From Streptomyces sp. AC512_CC834 (GTDB lineage: Bacteria > Actinomycetota > Actinomycetes > Streptomycetales > Streptomycetaceae), in assembly GCF_019049325.1 (NCBI RefSeq), contig NZ_JAGMUO010000014.1, positions 62,001 to 126,000 of the forward strand: a DNA stretch of 64,000 bases, read 5' to 3'. The translations under genes were made by a program, and so were the position numbers. This document shows positions 7,813 through 15,100 of the stretch, piece after piece (the stretch's first letter is position 1; every line of letters begins with the position of its first letter). Below the pieces are notes generated by a model. That model ran no database searches, was not told where the DNA came from, and saw only the letters and a program-made list of their open reading frames with translations.

Positions 7813-8689
7813 ACAGCCCGTCCTGTACTCCGGCCGCTCGTTTGAGCTCCCGCAGGGGCACGGCGCACGGCTCGCCCTCCGCGGACACCAGCTCCCATCC
7901 GGTCATCAGCCGTGTGTCGAGCACGACGACGCCGCGCTCCGTCGCCAGCTCCAGATCCGGCCCGGCGGCCGCCACCAGCTCACCCCCGATCGCCCCGCCC
8001 GCCACCAGCTCGGCCACCTCCGCCACGGCGGCCCGGCCCGGGTCCGCCCCCTCGAGCCCGAAGACACCCGCGTGGTCGACGGCCCGGAAGGGCTCCGGCG
8101 TCAGCGACTCCGGCCAGCCGCCGAGCGCGGCCGCCCGCGCGTGCAACCCGGCGATCTCGGCCGCCCGCTCCGCCGCCGCCCCGGGCAACCCGGCCCGCAC
8201 CGCGCGCTTGTGGGCGTACGGAATGCGGTCGGGCACGCCCAGCGCGGCCCGCAGCAGCTCCTCGGTCCGGCGCGCGGCCATCAGCGGCCCGCGGCCCAGC
8301 CAGCTAAAGCACACGGCCCCCTGCTCCAGCAGCCGCGCGTCCCCCCGTTCATATGCGGTGATCCCGACCTTGACGAGCCCCGGACCGAACCACGCCAGAT
8401 AGACGCGGTACGGACGCGGATCGTCCGCCATGGTGTCGGCGGCCACGGAGTGGGCCCGGTCCAGCCGCGCGCACTCCTCGCACCGCGCCCCCGTACTCCG
8501 CCCCGGCACGCCCGCCCGCAGCGGGCACGCGTGGCCCCGCGCTCCCACACAGGTCCGCACACCCCCCTCGGCGACCCCGAAGGCCACCCGCCTCCCCCGG
8601 ACCAGCGCACTGCGCCGCCCTCCGACCCACGTCAGCACGGGACCGTCCGCCGCCCACCGCAGCCCCGAGCACTTCCATGCCTGTGCCAT
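7808..8689 (-). CDS. DUF2797 family protein
   Basis: 293 residues from ATG (a GTG one codon earlier is possible). A cysteine-rich N-terminal region (C in AWKCSG, TCVGARGHACP, GARCEECARLD) suggests a structural zinc site. It is followed by YRVYLAWFGPGLVKVGIT, then R and LLEQGAVCFSWL, the signature of DUF2797. That core resembles the GIY-YIG-like T5orf172/MUG113 pattern, with a tyrosine pair, a KVGIT strand and a downstream Arg, but nuclease activity is only a suggestion. Divergent from the HxlR regulator. Confidence 0.8.
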   Translation of the reverse strand: MAQAWKCSGLRWAADGPVLTWVGGRRSALVRGRRVAFGVAEGGVRTCVGARGHACPLRAGVPGRSTGARCEECARLDRAHSVAADTMADDPRPYRVYLAWFGPGLVKVGITAYERGDARLLEQGAVCFSWLGRGPLMAARRTEELLRAALGVPDRIPYAHKRAVRAGLPGAAAERAAEIAGLHARAAALGGWPESLTPEPFRAVDHAGVFGLEGADPGRAAVAEVAELVAGGAIGGELVAAAGPDLELATERGVVVLDTRLMTGWELVSAEGEPCAVPLRELKRAAGVQDGLF

Positions 8690-8723
8690 CACCGCCGAGA
8701 GTAGCGGCCACCTCTGACATCAA

Positions 8724-8760
8724 CCGGGCGGGCACCCACTCGAGGTGAGTGCCCGCCCGG
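8724..8760. promoter_or_regulatory. Inverted repeat ending at the HxlR ribosome-binding site
   Basis: Perfect 12-bp arms CCGGGCGGGCAC (8724-8735) and GTGCCCGCCCGG (8749-8760) flank a 13-nt loop. The 3' arm supplies the first GG of the GGAAG Shine-Dalgarno of the HxlR gene. It may act as an RBS-masking hairpin or as a DNA operator in the divergent promoter region. Confidence 0.5.
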
Positions 8761-8769
8761 AAGTACCGT

Positions 8770-9129
8770 ATGGGCATGGCAGAAAGTGAAGCGATGTGCC
8801 CGGAGCGCCTCGTCATGGAACACATCACCAGCCGCTGGGGCACCCTGGCCCTGATCGCCCTGCTGGACCGCCCGTACCGCTTCAGCGAACTGCGCCGGGA
8901 GATCGGCGGGGTCAGCGAGAAGATGCTGGCCCAGACGCTGCGGACCCTGGAGCGCGACGGCCTGGTCCATCGGGACGCCAAGCCCGTGATCCCACCCCGC
9001 GTGGACTACTCCCTCACCGGCCTCGGCCGCGAGGCCGCCGAACACGTCCAGGGCCTCGCGCGCTGGACGGAGCGGCGGATGGCGGCGGTCGAGCGGGCCC
9101 GCGAGGCGTACGACGCGACGCGGGCGTGA
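8770..9129 (+). CDS. HxlR-family winged-helix regulator
   Basis: 119 residues. The family layout is clear: Cys in AMCPERLVMEHITSRWG (the redox- or aldehyde-reactive position in several HxlR proteins), FSELRREIGGVSEKMLAQTL as the recognition region, and the DGLVHRD...VDYSLTGLG wing. The ATG at 8770 was chosen because GGAAG lies 6 nt upstream; ATG 8776 and GTG 8749 are alternatives. HxlR proteins usually control a neighbouring oxidoreductase or efflux gene, but none is adjacent here; DUF2797 is the divergent partner. Confidence 0.85.
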   Translation: MGMAESEAMCPERLVMEHITSRWGTLALIALLDRPYRFSELRREIGGVSEKMLAQTLRTLERDGLVHRDAKPVIPPRVDYSLTGLGREAAEHVQGLARWTERRMAAVERAREAYDATRA

Positions 9130-9157
9130 CCCACCACCGTCCGGTGGGCCGGCCGTG

Positions 9158-10645
9158 TCACTGCTTCAGCACGGCCTTCATCACGCTCTTGGCGATGGGT
9201 GCGCCGAGCCCGCCACCGGAGATGTCCTCGCGGGAGATGTCCATGTCGGTCGGGTCGATGAACACGGCCACCGCGACGGAGGACCCGTCGTCGTTCTTGC
9301 CGTAGGACACGAACCAGCCGTACGGCACCTTTTCGTTCACGTCGACACCACGCTGCGCGGTACCGGTCTTGCCGCCGACGGTGATGCCCTCGATCTGGGC
9401 GCGGCGGGCGCTGCCCTCCTTGGCGGTGAACTCCATCATGTCCTGGACCTTCTGCGCGGTCTCGGCGGAGACCGCCTCGCTCATCACCGCGGGCTCGGTC
9501 TTCTCCAGGGTGTCGAGGTCCGGGCCCTTGACCTCGTCGACGATGTAGGGCTGCATCACCTTGCCGTCGTTGGCCAGCCCGGCGGTGACCATGGCCATCT
9601 GCATCGGCGTACTGGTGAGGCTGCCCTGTCCCATGCCGGTGAGGGCGGTGCCCGGCAGGTCGAGCTCCTCCGGGTAGAGGCTCTTGGTGGCGAGCAGGTC
9701 GCCGAAGTCGTCGGAGTAGACGTCCTCGTTGAAGCCGAACTTCTCGGCCGTCTCGCGCATCTTGTCCTGCCCCAGCTCGGCCGCGGCGTCGAGGAAGACG
9801 TTGTTGCAGGAGTACTGCATGGCGGTCTTCATCGAGGCCTTGTTGCAGACCGCGTCGCCGGCCTCACTGCTGATCTCGTTGCTGGACTGCGGCAGCGGGT
9901 ACGGCGAGACGGCGTCGGTGCGGGCGTCGACGTCGGTGACGGCACCGTGCTCCAGCGCGGCGGCCGCGGTGAGGATCTTGAAGGTGGAGCCCGGCGGGTA
10001 GGTCTCGCGCAGCGCGCGGTTGGCCAGCGGCTTGTTCTTCTTCTTGCCGAGCGCGACGAAACGGTCGGACTCCTTGAAGGTGTTGCCCGCGAACGCCGAC
10101 GGATCGTAGGAGGGCGCCGAGACGAGTGCCAGCACCTTGCCGGTCTGCGGATCGAGCGCGACCACGGCCCCCCGCGCGCCCTTCAGGTCGGTCAGCCCGT
10201 CCCAGGCGGCCTTCTGCGCCTTCGGGTCGATGGTGGTGACCACCGACCCGGCCCGCCGGCCCTCGCCGCTGACGACGTCGGCGAACCGCTGGAACGCCAG
10301 CCGGTCGTCCTTGCCGGTCAGGATGGAGTCGTAGGTCTTCTCCAGCAGCGTCATGCCCTGGGCCTGCGACGCGTATCCCGTCACCGGCGCGTACATCGGC
10401 CCGTCGGCGTAGGTGCGCTTGTACTTGAGGTCGGTGCCCTCGGTCTCCTTGGAGCCGGTGACGGCCCGCCCGCCGACGACGATGTCGCCGCGCGGGGTGG
10501 CGAACTGCTCGATCTGCACCCGCCGGTTCTTGGTGTCTGAGGCCAGCTCCGGGGCCCGGACGTACTGCAGCCAGTTCACGCGGATCAGCAGGCCGAGCAC
10601 CAGCAGCCCGCAGAAGATCGCCACGGCCCTCAGGGGCTTGTTCAC
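9158..10645 (-). CDS. Class B penicillin-binding protein (PbpA-type transpeptidase)
   Basis: 495 residues from GTG with GGAGG 8 nt upstream. One N-terminal TM helix (residues 7-25) anchors it to the membrane. A PBP dimerisation region with ATPRGDIVVGG follows, then the transpeptidase domain with S220TFK, S279CN and K426TG. The catalytic set is complete, so it should be an active D,D-transpeptidase and beta-lactam target. In Streptomyces this PbpA-like class is a paralog of the SEDS-associated enzymes; no SEDS (FtsW/RodA) gene is adjacent here, unlike the pknB-linked copy. Confidence 0.95.
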   Translation of the reverse strand: MNKPLRAVAIFCGLLVLGLLIRVNWLQYVRAPELASDTKNRRVQIEQFATPRGDIVVGGRAVTGSKETEGTDLKYKRTYADGPMYAPVTGYASQAQGMTLLEKTYDSILTGKDDRLAFQRFADVVSGEGRRAGSVVTTIDPKAQKAAWDGLTDLKGARGAVVALDPQTGKVLALVSAPSYDPSAFAGNTFKESDRFVALGKKKNKPLANRALRETYPPGSTFKILTAAAALEHGAVTDVDARTDAVSPYPLPQSSNEISSEAGDAVCNKASMKTAMQYSCNNVFLDAAAELGQDKMRETAEKFGFNEDVYSDDFGDLLATKSLYPEELDLPGTALTGMGQGSLTSTPMQMAMVTAGLANDGKVMQPYIVDEVKGPDLDTLEKTEPAVMSEAVSAETAQKVQDMMEFTAKEGSARRAQIEGITVGGKTGTAQRGVDVNEKVPYGWFVSYGKNDDGSSVAVAVFIDPTDMDISREDISGGGLGAPIAKSVMKAVLKQ

Positions 10646-10754
10646 GGGTGGCCTCCGTGGAGGCTCGGCCGGTCGGATATGAAGACTGGTCCTCGCAACA
10701 TGCGCTCAGCCTAAGCACAGTTGCGCACAATGATCACGTCGACAGGGAAACGTC

Positions 10755-10786
10755 GAAGGCCCCGCCGATCACTCGACGGGGCCTTC
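10755..10786 (-). terminator. Terminator of tRNA-Arg
   Basis: Arms GAAGGCCCCG and CGGGGCCTTC (10755-10764 / 10777-10786) form a 10-bp GC-rich stem with a 12-nt loop 9 nt beyond the tRNA 3' end; GTTTCC follows on the minus strand. Confidence 0.75.
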
Positions 10787-10794
10787 GCTTCATG

Positions 10795-10867
10795 TGCACT
10801 CGGCAGGATTCGAACCTGCAACCTTCTGATCCGTAGTCAGATGCTCTATCCGTTAAGCTACGAGTGC
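10795..10867 (-). tRNA. tRNA-Arg (anticodon ACG)
   Basis: Folds as a full cloverleaf: acceptor GCACTCG/CGAGTGC, D arm GCTT...GAGC, anticodon stem TCTGA/TCAGA with loop CTACGGA (anticodon ACG), T arm GCAGG TTCGAAT CCTGC. CCA is not encoded. Confidence 0.97.
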
Positions 10868-10931
10868 TCGTCTTGTTCAGTTTTACCGCCGCTCCCGGCC
10901 CTTCCGGCCCGCTCGCGGCGACAGGAAGAAC

Positions 10932-10959
10932 ATTACATGACTGCCGCCGCCATGTGAAA
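10932..10959 (-). promoter_or_regulatory. Possible promoter of tRNA-Arg
   Basis: On the minus strand TTTCAC (10954-10959) and TGTAAT (10932-10937) are separated by 16 bp, about 65 nt upstream of the mature tRNA 5' end. Spacing and -10 fit are acceptable but not strong. Confidence 0.3.
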
Positions 10960-11027
10960 TCCATTGGCCACACCCCTTGTGACCTGCGAAAACGACCACA
11001 ATGGCATGATGTGCGCACCCCGCCAAC

Positions 11028-11062
11028 ACCGAAGCCCCAGCCGTGTGGGCCGGGGCTTCGGT
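11028..11062 (-). terminator. Terminator of tRNA-Ser(GCT)
   Basis: Perfect 11-bp arms ACCGAAGCCCC (11028-11038) and GGGGCTTCGGT (11052-11062), starting 8 nt past the tRNA 3' end. Confidence 0.75.
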
Positions 11063-11070
11063 GATCGGTG

Positions 11071-11161
11071 CGGAGGCGGAGGGATTTGAACCCTCGATGG
11101 GCTTTAAAACCCAAACCGCATTAGCAGTGCGGCGCCATAGACCGGACTAGGCGACGCCTCC
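11071..11161 (-). tRNA. tRNA-Ser (anticodon GCT)
   Basis: A 91-nt class II tRNA with acceptor GGAGGCG/CGCCTCC, anticodon loop reading CTGCTAA (anticodon GCT), a long variable arm (GGGTTTTAAAGCCC) and T loop TTCAAAT. CCA is not encoded. Confidence 0.97.
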
Positions 11162-11384
11162 AGACAACATCACCCTTCGCGTGCGAGCGCGAATGGCGCG
11201 TGCCGATGATGACACAGTTGAGCGCGCTGTCACCAATCGACCCCTACGGTACTAGGCGGGCAGGCCACAGGGCAAAGCCCTTACGGCGTACCCAGGGCCT
11301 ACTCGCGGCCTACTCACGGCGTATCCACGGCGTACCCCACGGCCGGACGCGCAACGTCCGGGCGGCCGGCGCGTTGGTCAGGTC

Positions 11385-11846
11385 ATGTTCCAGGTCACCC
11401 GCACCCCCGCCGCCCGCCTCCTCGGCGCCGCCGCCCTGTCCGTCGCCTCGCTCGCCGCCCTCTGCGCCGCGCACCCGGCCGCCGCCGCGGGCCCCGCCGT
11501 CCCGGACGGTGATCACCTGACGGTCACCGTCCGCGACGCCGGTGCCGGCGCGGACGGCACGTACGAGCTGTACTGCCACCCCGGCGGCGGCGACCACCCC
11601 GACCCGGAGGGCGCCTGCGCCGTCGTCGAGCGCAGCACCCGGTGGGGCGAGGACACCTTCGCGCCGGTGCCCGAGGGCAGCGTCTGCACCATGCAGTACG
11701 GCGGCCCGGCCACCGCGCACGTCACCGGCACCTGGGCCGGACGCCCCGTCGACGCGACGTACGACCGCCGCGACGGCTGCGAGATCTCCCGCTGGGACCG
11801 CATGGTGCCCCTGCTGCCCGAGGTGGGAGCACCGACGCGGTCCTGA
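11385..11846 (+). CDS. SSI-family (Streptomyces subtilisin inhibitor) secreted protease inhibitor
   Basis: 153 residues with a signal peptide (ARLLGAAALSVASLAALCAA, cleavage near AAAA-GP). Four cysteines of the SSI fold are present: C64, C78, C101 and C132, expected to pair C64-C78 and C101-C132. The reactive loop CTM-QYGGP aligns with MCPM-VYDPV of SSI, placing P1 at M103, which favours subtilisin-like targets. GTWAGRPVDATYDRRDGCE matches the conserved GVWxGxRVxYxRxFxNxC region, though the loop is otherwise divergent. Convergent with the tRNAs, monocistronic. Confidence 0.88.
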   Translation: MFQVTRTPAARLLGAAALSVASLAALCAAHPAAAAGPAVPDGDHLTVTVRDAGAGADGTYELYCHPGGGDHPDPEGACAVVERSTRWGEDTFAPVPEGSVCTMQYGGPATAHVTGTWAGRPVDATYDRRDGCEISRWDRMVPLLPEVGAPTRS

Positions 11847-12025
11847 CGACCCGGTCCTGGCCACCCTGTCGCGGAGACCCCGTCGCGGGACCGCTCCCAG
11901 GGGCCGGTCGCGGGGGTGCGGATGACGGCCGTGGGCGGTTCCCGACGGTTACCGGTCACACGTTCTACGTCACTTCCTCGTGCGACCTCCGTCCCATCCC
12001 ACGCCGCCCGCCGGGCCCCAACCCT

Positions 12026-12031
12026 TAGACT
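12026..12031 (+). promoter_or_regulatory. Probable -10 element (TAGACT) for the PAS/receiver giant
   Basis: TAGACT fits the Streptomyces TANNNT -10 consensus and would start a transcript about 75 nt before the GTG at 12112. No good -35 is seen. Confidence 0.4.
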
Positions 12032-12111
12032 CCGTCGCGTGACACGCCGCGGGCCGATTGGCAAGATGGCCCAGGCGGTCGGCAAGTGCGGTAATAGGAG
12101 GGAAGCGTCTC

Positions 12112-15100
12112 GTGAGCAGCAGGCCATCCCGAGGCACTGCTCGCCTCGCAGCCATACTGGACGCGCTGCCCGACGCGTTGGTCCTGGTCAACGCAAACGG
12201 CACCGTGGTCAACGCGAACACCATCGCGCTGGAGGCGTTCGAGACGCCCGGCACCGCGCTGGTCGGTCGCGGACTGCTGGATCTGCTGCCGCAGTTCGAC
12301 TCGCGGCTCATCCCCGGGTCCATGCGGCGGCCGGACCACATCGATCCACGGGCGCGCACCAAGCCGACCCGGATGATCGCCCGGCGCACCGACGGCTCCG
12401 AGTTCCCGGTCGAGGTCACCAGCGCCAACCTGGAGACCGGCCAGCAGGCCTACGACACCTACGGCTACACCGGCGACGAACTGCTGATGCTCGTCGTCCG
12501 CGACCTCTCCGGCACCGTCGACACCGAGGCCGAGCTGGCCCGTTCGCAGCGGCAGACCGAGATGATCCTGCGGGCCGCCTCCGAGGGCGTCGTGGGCACC
12601 GACACCGACGGCCGGATCGTCCTCGTCAACCCGGCCGCCGCCCAGATCCTGGGCTACCGGGCCGGTGAACTCGGCGGCCGTGAACTGCACACCCTCGTCC
12701 TGCACTCGCGCGCCGACGGCTCGCCCTTCCCGTACGACGAGTCCCCGCTCGCCGACACCCTGCGCTCCGGGCGCAAGCACCGGGTGCGCGGGCAGGTGGT
12801 GTTCGCCAAGAGCGGCGACCAGTTGCCGGTCGACCTGACGACGGCGCCGGTGCGCGACGGCGACCAGCTCGTCGGTGCCGTGATGACCTTCACCGACCGG
12901 CGTCCCCACGACGCGCTCGTCAAGGAGCACGAGGAGGCGGCGCAGCGGCAGGCCGAGGAAATGGAGCGGCTCGTCGAGGAGCACGCCTCCGAGCTGACCG
13001 CACTGCGTCAGCGGCACGCGAGCGAGCTGGCGGAGCTGCGGGAGCAGCACGCGGAGGAGACCGCCGCGGACGCCGACCGCTACGCGGCCCTCGGCGAGCG
13101 GGAGAAGGACCGGTACGAGGCGATCGCCGCCCGGCACGAGCAGTTGCTCACCCTCCTCGGCGACTCCCTGCGCGGCCCCCTCGACGAGCTGCGCCAGGAG
13201 CTGGCCGCGCTGGCGTCGGACGACGCCGGGCAGTTGTGGCCCGAGGCCAACCAGGTGCTGCACCACCTGTCGGCCGGCTACGCGCGCATCACCACCCTCA
13301 TCGACAACGTCCTCGGCTACCAGCGCCTCGACGTCGGCAACGAGCAGGTCGCCCGTACGAAGGTGATGCTCGACGCCGTCGTCGCCGCCGGTGTCGACGG
13401 GGCCGTGGAGCTGATCGGGCCGGGGCGGGTGCAGTTCGCCGTGCACGCGCCGCCCATCGAGGCCGAGGTCGATCCCCGGCTGCTGGCCACCGCGCTCGCC
13501 CATCTCGTCGCGGACGTCGCGGGCGTCGACGCCACCGGCAACTCGCCGGTGTCGGCGACGGGCGGCTACCTGGACAACACCGTCGTGGTCGCGGCGGCGC
13601 AGCGCGGCGAGGTCGTACGCATCGAGGTGCGCGGACCGTACGCCGGGGGAGACCCGGTGCACGAGCCGATCGTGCGCGGGATCGTGCGGGCGCACGGTGG
13701 CGTGCTGCAGACACACGAGGTGCCGGGCATGAGCGGCAGCGCGTACGTGCTGGAGGTGCCGATCGGTGGCGGGGCGGGGGCGGTCGCGGCCCAGGCCGCC
13801 CAGCTCGCCCTGGGCGCCGGGGTCGCCGTTCACGGCGACGACGGTGCCGCAGGGGTCTCGGGGGTCGCGGAGGTCGCGGAGGTCGTGGGTACGGACAACG
13901 CCGTGGCCGTGCGGGCGCCGGCGCACGGGGGCGGGCGGCGGCGGGCTCGGCGGGCGTCCGTCGACGCGTTCCTGGAGAGCGAGGTCGCGGGAGCGCCGGA
14001 CGCGGGCGGTGCCGAGCCGGAGGCGGAGAACGCCGCACCGACCGGGCGGCGCAGGCGACGCGCGGCCCAGGCTCAGCAGGCTCAGGAGCAGCTCGCTCAG
14101 GAGCAGGCCGCCCAAGGACAGACCGCCCCGGGACAAGCCGTCCCCGGACAGGCCGCCCATGGACAGGCCGTGGCCTCCGCCCCGCTCCCGGTGCCCGCGC
14201 AGGCGGGGCCGGGCGAGGGCGCCGGGTCGGGTGGTACGGGGCGGCGGCGCGGGCGGCCCGCGGAGTCCGCCGGTGCCGAGGTCGCCGGGGCCGAAGTCGC
14301 CGGGGTGCCCCAGGGGCCGCTCGGCGGGGTGTCCGAGGGCGCCGTCGTCATGGCCGGCGAGCACGGCGGAGGGGCCGCGGCGTCCAACACCGGTCTGGGT
14401 GGGGCCGTACCGCCGCAGGGCGTGCCCGCGCCCGCCGGCCGAGGTGCCGGACAGGACGGCGGGGAGCAGCAGGCGCTGCCTCCGGCGCTGCCCGCGCAGG
14501 CCGGCGCGTCGGATCCGGCCGACGCGGACCGGCCGACGGGGCGCCGACGCCGCGCCCTGGCCTCCGCGAACGAACGCGCCGCCGCACAGGAGGCGGCCCC
14601 GCGCCAGGTGTTCGCCCTGCCCCCCGCCGACACCGACGCCGACGCCGACCGGCCGTCCGACGGGACGACGGAGGCACCAGGGACTCCTGGGGCTCCCGTG
14701 GCCGCGCCCACGGGAGCGGCGCAGGGGCAGGTTGGCCGGGCCCAGGTGCCCGGACCGGCCGTTCCCGGTGACGCCCTGGGCGACGCCGGCCGTCACGACG
14801 CCGTACCGCACGACCAGGCCGACGACCACACGCCGCCGCAGCCGCATCCGGCCGAGGCGCCCACCGGACGCCGCCGCCGGGCCGGAGCCACCCGGCCGAC
14901 CGAGGAATCGGTGCCGGGGCAGGGCCGACCGGCACAGAACGCTCCCGCGCAGAACGCTCCGGCGCAGGGCACCCCGGTTCAAGGGGCGCCGCCGGTGCAG
15001 GGAGCCCCCGTGCCCGCGCAGCACACCGCCGGCCGGGGTGTACCCGCCCCGGCCGCCCAGACCACCCGGGCCGCGGGTGCGGAGGCAGGCGCCGACACCG

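Noticed and set aside
10795..11161. tRNA genes as integration sites of a mobile element
   Set aside because: No duplicated tRNA 3' ends were seen nearby, and both tRNAs are followed by intact terminators.
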